The notes under the pieces were generated by a model. It was not told where the DNA came from and searched no databases. It saw nothing but the letters and a program-made list of their open reading frames with translations. This document shows positions 11,611 through 21,332 of a DNA stretch of 64,000 bases, piece by piece; positions within the stretch are counted from its first letter, which is position 1, and the number at the start of each line of letters is the position of its first letter. The translations under genes and the position numbers were made by a program. The DNA is from Zasmidium citrigriseum (lineage: Eukaryota; Ascomycota; Dothideomycetes; Mycosphaerellales; Mycosphaerellaceae), in NCBI GenBank assembly GCA_002786025.1, contig NHNW01000053.1, positions 186,001 to 250,000 of the forward strand, in the 5' to 3' direction.

Positions 11611-12889
11611 AAAAAGGGATGCATGGACTCGGCTCGGCTCTAATGGCGTTGGGATTGTGGGTTTGAAGGCTGTGGCATGAGAAGCTATGTGTTACGCCAT
11701 GGCAGCTCGTACTCGCTGCACATTTGTCAAGTGCGGTGGACGTACGTTACGTAGACTACTGAACTGGTATGAGAAAGTTTGACTCAACATATTATTCTTC
11801 TTCCTGGTTCTTCATGATAAGTGCTTGATTGGTGCCTGGTTCCGCTACCGATTCGACCTTCTTGCTTGCGGCATATTGATGGACCGCACCGCACCGACCC
11901 GAGTGACCACCCACTGGCGTCCGTCACTTCTGATCCCAATGAGATCGAAGCAAATTGCACAATGTTGTTTCGAGTTGTAAGAACACTGGAAGGGAGGTAA
12001 AGTTCGACGAGAAACGATTGAGACAAGCTGTTCCTAAGTGCTAAAGCTGAGTATGGACACACGGGGGCGATCTTACTGAACACTCGCGTTCGAACGAATA
12101 CTTGTCCCTCCGAACACGAATTCATTCTCCACTATCTCAAAAGCAGTATCTCAACTTATATACCAGTCCGACCCCGATCGATTGCAAGCCTTCATTGGAG
12201 AATTTCCCAAGATCCAAATGACTCCCACGGGGGCGAGAGAATCGGAAAATACAGCCGGGCCCGAGATTTTTGGCAATCCCTTAGTGTCCGCTCTGGAGAT
12301 GCCAATGAAGTCGTAGAGCATAGTTCGGTGTCGCCGTGGTTTCCGTGGCATCGCGCTCGGTGATAGTGAGGCCCTTGATCGAGAGGGTGGCGTTTCGGAC
12401 GCGTGGATCGAAAGGGGTGCTGCGGCTCCGCGAGCATGGAAATTCCGCGGCCGAATGGAAGTCGATGTCGGGCGAGGATCTGGTATGTCGGACGAGATAT
12501 TCTCTCGGGCCCTGAGGCGGACACGTGCGATGCGTGGATGTCCTTGGTGTCGGAGCCGAAGTGTTGGTCTTGAGGACCAGCGAGTGGGTAGGTTGAGATT
12601 GAGCTCTTAGATTTGTGTCCCTGCGTTTGATCGTCTTCGAGGATCAAAGAGGTACGGTCATTGGTCGTTGTCATCGGTGCATGACCCTTTGGCCTGTTGA
12701 AGCCATCATTGATATGGGCTGCTTCGCAGCTGGCGTAGCTATGGTGTCGGCCCCGGTCTTCGCCCGACCTTCTCTGGGCCGATGAGAACATCGTTGTTGC
12801 TCAAGACACAGATCAATCTGCGATACCTGCTATGTTGATGCTCGCGGCCGAGGTCGAATGGACTCCAGGACGCGGAAATGATTATTGTT
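11611..12889. other. Intergenic region, 1.28 kb
   Basis: It contains the convergent 3' ends of eIF3c and VPS22. A 199-codon open frame on the minus strand (12192-12791) starts with ATG but is His/Arg/Ser/Pro-rich without any hydrophobic core, and is not called. Nothing else is seen. Confidence 0.4.
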
Positions 12890-13678
12890 TCAGCCGCCCT
12901 CATGCATCGATGCCGGACTCCAGTACTCAGTCTCCTCGATGTTCTCGTCTTCGTCCACCCAGACTAGACTGTCCGCAACGAGATCATCGATGACGGCTAC
13001 TGCTCTCGCTCTCTCCCAGTCGAGATTGGCTTGCAGCATAGAAACCGTAATGAAGCCCATGACTTGGATGACTTCGAGTACAGTCGATTGATCCGGATTC
13101 AACTCCTTTGGCACGCTGCGGATGAATTTGGTAGATCCAAGCTTGGCAATCTTGAATTGTCCTCCAAGGGGCTCAAGACTCTCCAAAGCACGTTCCACGT
13201 CGTCGTCAGTGACTTCCATACCGCCACCTACCAATCCCCTGCCCTTGGCGATTCGCTTCCTCGCCTCAGACAGAGCAATCATGCCTCCGTTCTCACTTCT
13301 CGATTCCCTACACACTTCGACTAGCCTGACTCCCAGCTCAAAGTAGAAGTCGTTGACACTCGTCCCCAACATCTTCGCCCAGACACTGCCTCCTTTGCCG
13401 CTTGCATCTTTGGCTTTGATGTTGCTGCCGGCCAGGGGATCCACTCCAATAGCATGACACATGCGCGCGAACTCGGCGCGGAAGGTTGGGTTGCTCCGGA
13501 TGTCCTTTGCATGGGTCAGAGAGAAGTTGTGTAGAGCGGCCTGGAAGACGGAGAGCTGGTTGGCGAGGGCATCTGCGTGAGTGGAGCGGAGCGCTGCCCC
13601 ATGAGCCGCGTACTTGTCCGAGGATATGGCCGCATTGGAGAAGGCGCTGAGGCCGACGCCGCGGCGGTTGGATGCCAT
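12890..13678 (-). CDS. VPS22: ESCRT-II subunit Vps22/Snf8
   Basis: A single exon encodes 262 residues, close to the family's usual 230-260. The N terminus MASNRRGVGLSAFSN resembles the conserved MRRGVGVGA-type start of Snf8/EAP30. The helical hairpin (about 25-60) is followed by the core with FARMCHAIGVDPLAG, where Snf8 has the signature CxxIGVDPL. Two winged-helix domains follow, the second with LDWERARAVAVIDDLV. Vps22 forms the stem of the Y-shaped ESCRT-II complex with Vps36 and two Vps25 copies, linking ubiquitin-bound cargo to ESCRT-III on endosomes. It is divergently transcribed from the RPL7 gene over a 228-bp gap. Confidence 0.95.
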   Translation of the reverse strand: MASNRRGVGLSAFSNAAISSDKYAAHGAALRSTHADALANQLSVFQAALHNFSLTHAKDIRSNPTFRAEFARMCHAIGVDPLAGSNIKAKDASGKGGSVWAKMLGTSVNDFYFELGVRLVEVCRESRSENGGMIALSEARKRIAKGRGLVGGGMEVTDDDVERALESLEPLGGQFKIAKLGSTKFIRSVPKELNPDQSTVLEVIQVMGFITVSMLQANLDWERARAVAVIDDLVADSLVWVDEDENIEETEYWSPASMHEGG

Positions 13679-13906
13679 AGCGATATGTTCAAGAGAGACG
13701 ATATGGACCTCTTGAGGGAGGACGAAGTTCGCAGCTGTCCGCCTGACAGCTGATTGGGCGGAGAAGCGAGGTGGCCCCTGCTGCTTTTGCCAAGCGCACC
13801 TGCCGGCTTCAGATCAGAAATCTCGCTGGACTTTCGAACTTCCAGACTCCGCAGCAGTCACGTCGACCACCACCCACCGTTCCATCTCGACGACAACACC
13901 GCCGCA
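13679..13906. promoter_or_regulatory. Divergent promoter VPS22 / RPL7
   Basis: Only 228 bp separate the two start codons, so both promoters must lie here. The RPL7 side is pyrimidine-rich (CCACCACCCACCG, CCATCTC), typical of ribosomal protein gene leaders. I see no clear TATA box. Confidence 0.5.
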
Positions 13907-15214
13907 ATGCCTGCGAAGCACGCCGCCACCGTCAAGATGTATGTGTGCACTTGAAGGAATTGCAGCACAGTCGGTCCGCACCACTCGAAAATGCTCGCTC
14001 CACTGCAGCAGCTTCATACACTTCATCTGCCTCAGTCCTGCACGTCGTCAAATTCTGGCACGTCAGAACGTGAGACAGACGGCATGGACAACATCGGCGA
14101 AAGCCTGAGTCCTGCCATTGCCAGCTCGAAAGAGATTGGTGCTCTCGCCCAGCGAGGTCTTGTCGGATGAGGTTCACCTCACCGATCAACTACACAATGA
14201 ATGCTCAGCGGAGAATGCATGAGAGCCAGCAGACCACTGTGCCGCAATTCTTCGCCCCGAGCCATCAATACTTGCGGACCGACTAACACACCACCGCAGG
14301 AGCGTCCCAACCCAGGACCAGATCTTGGTCCCTGAGACTCTGCTCAAGAAGCGCAAGTCCCAGGAGAAGGAGCGCGCCGAGAAGGCCGAGCAGCGCGAGG
14401 CACGCAAGAAGGTTAGCACACCCTATTACCTCACCCCTCGTACAGTGATGATATCTACCCATCTCACGACTAGCCTCCTGGCGATGTTGTCGTTTTGTTA
14501 ACCATCTTTCGGGGCTGATCGTGCAATGTCTTCCAACGAATTCGTTTATTGCATTTTTCGGGCTGTCACTGACTGTTCATACAGGAGAGCAAGCAGAAGC
14601 GCCAGCAGATCTTCAAGCGCGCCGAGTCCTACGTCAAGGAGTACCGTGACGCAGAGCGCGAGAAGATCCGCCTCGCCCGTGTCGCCAAGTCCGAGGGCAG
14701 CTACTACGTCCCAGCTGAGCCCAAGCTCGTCTTCGTCGTCCGCATCAAGGGTATCAACAAGATCGACCCCAAGAAGCGCAAGACCCTCCAGCTCCTCCGT
14801 CTGCTCCAGATCAACAACGGTGTCTTCGTCCGCCTGACCAAGGCCACCTCGGAGATGCTCAAGATCGTCGAGCCATTCGTTGCCTACGGCTACCCCAACC
14901 TCAAGTCCGTCCGTGAGCTCATCTACAAGCGCGGATACGCCAAGACCAGCCAGAAGCAGCGCATCCCTCTCACCGACAACGCCATCATCGAGGAGCACCT
15001 CGGCAAGTACGGCATCGTCTGCATGGAGGACCTGATCCACGAGATCTACACCGTCGGCCCCAACTTCAAGCAGGCCTCCAACTTCCTCTGGCCATTCAAG
15101 CTCAGCAACCCAACTGGTGGCTTCCGTCCTCGCAAGTTCAAGCACTTCGTCGAAGGTGGTGACCTTGGAAACCGGGAGGAGTACATCAACCAGCTCATCC
15201 GCCAGATGAACTAG
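13907..15214 (+). CDS. RPL7: 60S ribosomal protein L7 (uL30)
   Basis: Three exons (13907-13938, 14300-14411, 14585-15214) give 257 residues. Conserved L7 blocks are clear: [14 protein letters not shown] at the N terminus, [34 protein letters not shown], and the C-terminal LIRQMN. uL30 sits on the large subunit near the 5S rRNA side and helps pre-60S maturation. The first exon ([10 protein letters not shown]) ends inside the codon for the eleventh residue and is the least certain part; an ATG forms across the splice junction. Intron 1 is 361 nt and intron 2 is 173 nt, both much longer than the other introns here. Intron 2 carries a C/D snoRNA, listed separately, as yeast RPL7 gene introns also do. 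I found no C/D pair in intron 1. Confidence 0.95.
14440..14523 (+). ncRNA. Intronic C/D-box snoRNA, snR39b/snR39 family
   Basis: Inside RPL7 intron 2 lies a C box GTGATGA (14445-14451) and, 63 nt downstream, a D box CTGA (14515-14518). The flanks can pair as a 5-bp terminal stem (GTACA with TCGTGC, one bulged C). The 13 nt ACCATCTTTCGGG (14501-14513) just before the D box are complementary to the conserved 25S rRNA sequence CCCGAAAGATGGT. By the box D+5 rule the methylated base is the G of CCCG, which I take to be yeast Gm805 (guide snR39b); Am807 two bases away is guided in yeast by snR39 and snR59, which are encoded in introns of RPL7A and RPL7B. The yeast numbers are recalled, not looked up. 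Ends are approximate. Confidence 0.85.
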
Positions 15215-15589
15215 GTTGTTCCATGAGGTTCACGTTGGCATTGGGCGCTGGTATCCTGCGCTTCTCAAAAAGGATGGCTGAAGCGCAAGGCGAATGGCGT
15301 CGTAGCTACCAAAAGGAATGGTCAATGTCAATGTCGTCTCAGTCGTAATCAATATACCCCAGTTCACGTTTCAATCGTTCCATTCTTCACCATCTCCTTT
15401 GCTGTCTTCGTCTTGAAATCTTGTCTGGTGCCAAGCGAAGCGATATCGCATTCGTCACGTGCAGATAGCAGATGCATCCCACGCTTCAAGGCACATGTTC
15501 GCCGTCACCAGACTTATTCCCACGCATGATACATCCATATACAATAGACGAACTATAGAGTGCTGGTCCTCGATCGTTTCTCACCGGCC
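15215..15589. other. Intergenic region
   Basis: RPL7 3' flank and promoter of the flavocytochrome gene. A Cys-poor 60-codon frame on the minus strand is not convincing. Nothing else is seen. Confidence 0.4.
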
Positions 15590-17530
15590 ATGGACGGCCA
15601 TGCGAGCAGGAATACATCCATGTCACACCATCATCTAATCTTATCAGATCATCACCGGCCGAACTCAACCAACTCCACCATCCCGTCCGAGCTCGTCGAA
15701 CATCGCAATCGTCTCGGCGAAGGTTTCGAATTCAGCAGGTGGTTCATTCTTACATATCAGCCCGTGGTGATAGGTGTTGTATTACTGGTTGCGATATCGA
15801 GATGGCACGAGAGAAGAGCAAGAGCGAGGAGGCGGAGAAGGAGGAGGGTGGGTGAGAAGGAGAGAAGAGATAAACAAGAAGGAGCGAAGGATAGGAAAGA
15901 CGATGCAAGCATAGATAATGGGGAAGGCTCGTCATCTTCGATCTCGTCGAGCAGGACACGAGAAGGGAATGCAACGCCGCCGGGCCAGATCACGAAGTCA
16001 TCAGACGAGTTCACACGTCTACTGGACGAAGAAGGGAAGGAAACACTTCCCAAGGACAAGACCTGTCCATGGCAATCTCTATCCCGCTGGAAAAAATACT
16101 CCTTATCCTATCAACCCGCCCCGATCCCCTTCGTCCACAAAATCCTCCCGCCAAACACGACCTCCCTCTGGATCCTCTCCCTCTTCGCCCTCAACATCCT
16201 CTACCTCTTCTGTAACATCAGGATCTCCCCCTCAATGCACGACATCATCGCCGACCGTGCAGGCCTTCTCTTCACAGCCAATCTCCCCTGGCTGTACTTC
16301 CTCGCGGCAAAGACCCAACCACTCAAACTCTTGACAGGGGACTCGTACGAGAACCTTAACATGCTGCATCGGCGACTGGGCGAGTGGATGTGCTTCCTCG
16401 CAGCCATCCATTTTGGCGGGATGATCTGGGGCTGGTATGACTTTCTCCGACCGAGTGGGTTCGGTCTTTGGAGGCTTTTGACGATTCCGTATATCGCATG
16501 GGGCTGTGGGGCTTGGGTGGCGTATGAGGTGTTGTATGTGATGAGTCTGGGGAGTTTTCGGGAGTGGTGGTATGAGGTCTTCTTGGGGAGTCATGTGCTG
16601 CTGCAAGCTGGGGCTCTGGTCTTGCTCTGGTTGCATCATTTCCGTGCGAGGGGTTTCGTACTTGCGGCATTGCTGATCTTTGGACTGGATCGGTTTGTGT
16701 GGAGGTTGGGCATTAAGATGTGCGAGGTGAGGGCCGAGTTGAAGGTCTTGGAGGATGGGGACACGGTGTTGGTTTCTGCGCATTGGCCTATGATTCCCAA
16801 GGGAGGTTCCTGGTGGAGAAGGATTTTTGGATGGGATATGAGGTTTGGATGGAATCCTTCCGAGCACGTCTTCATCAGCATCCCGAGCATGGGGAGGAAG
16901 TACAAGTACCAGTTTCACCCGATGACGATTGCCTCTGCGGCTCCTGGACCTGGGCAGACGCATGCCTGGTTCAACCTCATTATCCGAGCGAAAGGAGGTT
17001 TCTCGAGAGATCTTCTCCACTACGCGCAAAGTAACCCGGCGACCAAGATCCGTCTTGATGGACCTTACGGCTCTCTACACGCCCTGGAGATGCTCCACGA
17101 CAGCGACGTAGCAATCATCGTCGCCGGCGGCTCCGGCATCGCAGTCGCCTATCCCTTACTCTGGTCCCTCCTGCACCACAACTCGCCCCTCGACACAGAT
17201 GAATCCTCTCACCCTCGCAAACAACAAGTCTGCCTAATCTGGATCATCCAAGACGCAAGTCACATCTCCTGGATCGGGTCCGAACGTCTCGACGAGATGA
17301 AAGAACTCGGTCTCCACCTCGTCGTTCCGCCGCCGAGTCGAAAGGAAGGCAGGCCGAATGTCAAGGCTTTGCTTGAAGAGAAGGTGGAGGAGTTGAGAGA
17401 GCCGGAGAGTTCGGTTGGGGTGATTGTTTCGGGGCCGGATGGATTGAATCGTACGGTGCAGAATTGTTGTGCTGGGATGGTCAGACGGGGTTTGGAGGTT
17501 GAGATTGCCGTGGAGAAGTTTGGATGGTGA
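15590..17530 (+). CDS. Ferric reductase/NOX-like transmembrane flavocytochrome
   Basis: A single exon encodes 646 residues; the ATG at 15590 is the first in frame. A first membrane helix at about 50-72 (YQPVVIGVVLLVAIS) is followed by an unusual low-complexity, first polybasic then acidic/Ser-rich loop (about 75-150). A block of further helices at about 195-390 carries candidate heme-ligand His residues (AIHFGG, WLHHF). The FAD site is indicated by FHPMTIAS and the NAD(P)H site by IRLDGPYG and VAGGSGIA. Such enzymes move electrons from cytosolic NADPH through FAD and two b hemes across the membrane, either to Fe3+/Cu2+ chelates (FRE type) or to oxygen (NOX type). Lack of EF hands and overall layout favour FRE. 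It has no iron permease or multicopper oxidase partner nearby. Confidence 0.85.
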   Translation: MDGHASRNTSMSHHHLILSDHHRPNSTNSTIPSELVEHRNRLGEGFEFSRWFILTYQPVVIGVVLLVAISRWHERRARARRRRRRRVGEKERRDKQEGAKDRKDDASIDNGEGSSSSISSSRTREGNATPPGQITKSSDEFTRLLDEEGKETLPKDKTCPWQSLSRWKKYSLSYQPAPIPFVHKILPPNTTSLWILSLFALNILYLFCNIRISPSMHDIIADRAGLLFTANLPWLYFLAAKTQPLKLLTGDSYENLNMLHRRLGEWMCFLAAIHFGGMIWGWYDFLRPSGFGLWRLLTIPYIAWGCGAWVAYEVLYVMSLGSFREWWYEVFLGSHVLLQAGALVLLWLHHFRARGFVLAALLIFGLDRFVWRLGIKMCEVRAELKVLEDGDTVLVSAHWPMIPKGGSWWRRIFGWDMRFGWNPSEHVFISIPSMGRKYKYQFHPMTIASAAPGPGQTHAWFNLIIRAKGGFSRDLLHYAQSNPATKIRLDGPYGSLHALEMLHDSDVAIIVAGGSGIAVAYPLLWSLLHHNSPLDTDESSHPRKQQVCLIWIIQDASHISWIGSERLDEMKELGLHLVVPPPSRKEGRPNVKALLEEKVEELREPESSVGVIVSGPDGLNRTVQNCCAGMVRRGLEVEIAVEKFGW

Positions 17531-17985
17531 TCTTGGGGCGTTTGATGAACGATGATTTAAAGATAGATGGTTGTTATGATTGATGCTGTTATAGAATTGA
17601 ATGACCTCTCGGGTTCGCTCGCATGCTGGGCTTCACTACTTGTCATCATTTGGGAAGACATGGATATAGCGTGCTAGAGAGCTCTTCAGTGTTTACCTTG
17701 GCAACGCCTGCTTGATTCACATGATCGACGTGATGTGAATTGGCTGTTTGGACGATCTTGTGAGAAGTAACACGTTTATTCTGCTGCCTCAAGCGACTTT
17801 TGCTGGATCAATGTTGTTATTACTAACAAGTGAGTTACTGTACCTTTCTAGCTATTGTCGTCAATTGTTTGGGCAAATAAGGTTTGGCGCTAGCGAGGCG
17901 CGTCCCAAAAGTTCGACTTGAGCTCACCACGTCTTCCTCCAGATCACAAACACTCCCATCGCATCTCCCCTCCCCTCCACCCACC
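17531..17985. other. Intergenic region, Nic96 promoter
   Basis: The last 60 bases before the Nic96 start are a strong pyrimidine tract (CATCTCCCCTCCCCTCCACCC). No gene is seen. Confidence 0.4.
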
Positions 17986-20904
17986 ATGTCGGTCTCGAAT
18001 CCGTCGCAGGCTGCTCCAGCCTACTTCCAGGCCCTCCTCGACCGCGGCCAGAAACGCCCCAACAACAACGACGAACCACAGCTCCAACTGGGCCTAGGAG
18101 ACATCGCGCGCAAAGTCAGGAACCTGGGCAAAGGCTTCACCGACGCACGAGCACACTACCTCCTCTCCGCCTCAGGCGTCAACACCAGCGAGGCCCTACG
18201 CGATCTGGAAGAGCTTGCAGGCGCGAGATCAACAAACCTTCAACCGGCAGAAACAGCACTCCCAGCAGTGAAGGACACCCTAGCAGACCAGCATCAAAAT
18301 GACTTTCAGAAGATGGTGGATTCGCACATTCAGCAGTCACGGAATGAATTCGACAGTATGGTGGCGGAGCGGTTGCATGGCGTGGATTGGGATTATCAGC
18401 GCGAGCGCATTTTCCAGCATTTTGGTTTGAAGAAGCCGGAGAATATTGGGGCGTCGACAACACAGAATAATGCGACTTTGGGTGGTACGAGCAGCTTTGG
18501 CAGGTCTTCAAGACGAGGCAAGGCTTCGGCGATGGGCGGTTCGCAGTTTGGCATTCCGGGCATGAGCAGGTCGGTCATTGGCTCGGTGGGACCGAGAGCG
18601 ATGCGCCAGAGTGTCTTCGGTGATGTTGCTGAGAAGCTGCCTGCTGAGGGTATTCGGCCAGCGCCTGAGGATAGTGTCCAGAGGCGAAAGCAGGACCAGT
18701 ACGCAGAGAGGATCAAGGACTTGAACGTGGCACGCTTGGCAGAGAAGGTCTACCCAATCCTGACACGATTCGCTGAGGTCGAGGATGAGCCGTCACATGA
18801 GGATACGTCGATGCTGGTCAATGCATTCAAAGTGCTTGTTCAGATCACGGGCGAGGACGTCAACAAGGAGAACATCAGCGAACCGGGCGTCGTCAGGGAG
18901 CGCGCGTACGCCAAGGCCTACTTGGACGATACGCCCACATCCGCCAACCAGATTGGTATTCGTAAGCGGATCATCGACGGCTCACGCCAATTCCTGGAGA
19001 AGCTTTCGTGGGAGCAGCTTGAGAGAGTCGTGGCAAGAAACCCATCGGAAGCTCAGATCGGAGGACAGCCATCCAACCTGAACAAAGTCCGAGGTTACGT
19101 CCGAGTGCGTGCTCAGCGCAAGGAACTTGGCCCTGAGATGGACAACCTGATCTCCATCGACAACGACGACTACTGCTGGGCTGTCGTCTTCTACCTGTTG
19201 AGAGTTGGACTCTTTGAGGATGCTCTCGCCTATGTCACCGAGCGTAAGCGATTCTTCAACATGGGCGACCCCAAGTTCCTCCAGTACCTCAACGCATACG
19301 TCCATAACGACGACCACAGACTCCCTGCAGACCTGCAAACGGCCATTCAAAACGAGTACTCGACGCGCCAGCGCATTGCGCCGGAAGACCAGAACGACCC
19401 TTACCGCATGATGTGCTACAAGGTTATTGGACGTTGCGATCTGGCTCGTCGTGGTCTGGAATCCATCACCAACGACATGGTCGATTGGATGTGGCTGCAA
19501 TTCGCACTCGCGCGAGAGTCCAACCGAGTCGATGAGTATGCGAACGAATCATTTGGACTTGAGGACATCCGCAGCGCTTTCAAGGATGTGGGCGATCGAT
19601 ACTTTGGCCCTGGTAATGACATCGCCAATGCATCGACGACACTCTTCTTCATGCAGACTCTGGCCGGCATGTTTGAGAAGGCTGTTGCGGATCTCTACCC
19701 TCACAACTATGTCTCGGCCGTCCACTTCGCCATCGCGCTCGACTTCTACGGCTTGCTCAGAGTCAGCGACATCAGCAACAGCGAAGACCTTCTCAGCTAC
19801 AGCACTCGACAGCAGCCACAGATTGCGTTTGGCAGTATGGTTGGCCTCTACACGCGCGACTTCCGGACTGCAAATGCGACAGCTGCAGTCGACTACATCA
19901 CCCTCATCTGCCTCAACTCCGACCTCACTGGCGAGATCGGTAAAGCGCAGCGGGAGCTCTGCCACCAAGCGCTTACGGAAGTTGTGCTCGAGACTCGCGA
20001 GTTCGCTCAGCTGCTGGGCGACATCCGAGCTGATGGTCAGCGTATCAAGGGCGCCATCGAGCAGCGTCTCAAGCTCATTGGATTGGGTAATGAGCAGCAG
20101 TTCTTGCGACACATCACTCAAGTTGCAGCTCGGACCGCCGAAGAGCAAGGCCGTACTACAGATGCTGCTCTCCTCTACCACCTGTGCGAAGACTACGACA
20201 AAGTCTACGACGTTGTCAACGAGGCTCTCTCGCTCTGCCTCACTACCGAGCTTGGTGATCAGCCTTCGCGGTTGACGCCATTGAAGCCTCGCAACATTGC
20301 CGGCCAGAACAACCAGGATCCCAACCAAGTCCAGGCCAGCTTGAGTCTGACGGCCATCGATGACCCTGTTCAACTCGCAGACGACATTCGCCAGCTCTAC
20401 AACAACGAGGGCATGTATCTCAACAACACCTCTCCGAGGAACAGAGATACCTGCAACGTCTTGCTGCAACTCGCCAGAGCACGCAAGAAGCTTGAGGAGG
20501 GCTCATGGGCCGAAGCAGTCGACGTAAGTATCCTCTCCCCCTCTCTCCACCATCATTCGCTAACACCTCCCTCCCAGGAAATCAACCAATCCCAAGTCAT
20601 CCCCACGCAAGCCAACGGCGCCATCTCCGCAATCCGCTCCAAAGCTCAGGCTTTCGAACTCATGCCCGTCTCCGTCGCTCGCACTATCGGCCATGTCATG
20701 GTCTGGACTGTCATCGGATGCACCAACCAAGCCGAGAAGCTGCGGTCTCTGGGCTATGAGACGAGTAATATGGACGAGACGATTGCGAGATGTGTGCAGA
20801 CGGCTAAAGATGTTATGGTCTTTGCTGGGTTGATAAGGTACAAGTTGCCTGGTCGGGTTTGGGAGACGCTTGCGAAGGCCGGGCAGGACTTGGGGGCTTA
20901 TTAA
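17986..20904 (+). CDS. NIC96: Nucleoporin Nic96/Nup93
   Basis: The start is the ATG at 17986, in CCACCATG context. One intron (20524-20577, GTAAGT...CCCAG, with CTAAC before the acceptor) is removed to give 954 residues. An N-terminal helix with PAYFQALLDRGQK corresponds to the motif with which Nic96 binds the Nsp1-Nup57-Nup49 trimer. The Nup93 alpha-solenoid fills most of the rest, with conserved pieces such as WLQFALARES, YPHNYVSAVHFAIALDFYGLLRVSD and, near the end, LPGRVWETLAKAGQDLGAY. Nic96 links the central-channel nucleoporins to the inner ring of the nuclear pore. The intron is 54 nt, a multiple of three, and has no in-frame stop, so an unspliced message would encode 18 extra residues. 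Confidence 0.95.
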   Translation: MSVSNPSQAAPAYFQALLDRGQKRPNNNDEPQLQLGLGDIARKVRNLGKGFTDARAHYLLSASGVNTSEALRDLEELAGARSTNLQPAETALPAVKDTLADQHQNDFQKMVDSHIQQSRNEFDSMVAERLHGVDWDYQRERIFQHFGLKKPENIGASTTQNNATLGGTSSFGRSSRRGKASAMGGSQFGIPGMSRSVIGSVGPRAMRQSVFGDVAEKLPAEGIRPAPEDSVQRRKQDQYAERIKDLNVARLAEKVYPILTRFAEVEDEPSHEDTSMLVNAFKVLVQITGEDVNKENISEPGVVRERAYAKAYLDDTPTSANQIGIRKRIIDGSRQFLEKLSWEQLERVVARNPSEAQIGGQPSNLNKVRGYVRVRAQRKELGPEMDNLISIDNDDYCWAVVFYLLRVGLFEDALAYVTERKRFFNMGDPKFLQYLNAYVHNDDHRLPADLQTAIQNEYSTRQRIAPEDQNDPYRMMCYKVIGRCDLARRGLESITNDMVDWMWLQFALARESNRVDEYANESFGLEDIRSAFKDVGDRYFGPGNDIANASTTLFFMQTLAGMFEKAVADLYPHNYVSAVHFAIALDFYGLLRVSDISNSEDLLSYSTRQQPQIAFGSMVGLYTRDFRTANATAAVDYITLICLNSDLTGEIGKAQRELCHQALTEVVLETREFAQLLGDIRADGQRIKGAIEQRLKLIGLGNEQQFLRHITQVAARTAEEQGRTTDAALLYHLCEDYDKVYDVVNEALSLCLTTELGDQPSRLTPLKPRNIAGQNNQDPNQVQASLSLTAIDDPVQLADDIRQLYNNEGMYLNNTSPRNRDTCNVLLQLARARKKLEEGSWAEAVDVSILSPSLHHHSLTPPSQEINQSQVIPTQANGAISAIRSKAQAFELMPVSVARTIGHVMVWTVIGCTNQAEKLRSLGYETSNMDETIARCVQTAKDVMVFAGLIRYKLPGRVWETLAKAGQDLGAY

Positions 20905-21332
20905 AATGTGATGAGCGTTGAAGAGTGTACTTGTACGCGAAAGGATTGGAGGTTGTTGTTATGATAGGTAAGAGGTGCAGGCTTGGGGCTTTTTTGTCCT
21001 TTGCTTGACTAATGAATGGCATTGATGTTGAAGCTATCCCCCTTCCCGATTGCCACAGCACGGCTTGTGACACAATGTCCTGTGTCTTTGAGGTTCGGTT
21101 GATTTGGATAGGACTATGCTAACATTCATAGGCAGTGGAGTTCCCTGCCGCATTTGCGGTCACCTCATTCAACGACCGTGAAGGCAAGGTTCAAGCGCTA
21201 TACTGTAAAAGGAATCGCTTGCCTGGCTCCTTCCATGTCGCCTCACATGCAAGCGCTGCTGCCTCATCTCTACGACATCCTCGACTTCATCTCTCCAAAA
21301 AGTCGGATTTTGCAGGCAACACAGCGTTCATC
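20905..21332. other. Intergenic region
   Basis: 3' flank of Nic96 and 5' flank of the F-box-like gene. The reading frame of the latter stays open upstream to about 21135 but has no ATG there. Nothing else is seen. Confidence 0.4.

Noticed and set aside
12014..12110. Possible tRNA with GTTCGAAC and a GACAAG/CTTGTC stem
   Set aside because: The T-stem bases do not pair and no D or anticodon arm fits; the outer 6-bp match alone is not enough.
12192..12791. 199-codon frame on the minus strand
   Set aside because: It starts with ATG but is His/Arg/Ser/Pro-rich with no hydrophobic core, domain or splice support; likely chance in GC-rich sequence.
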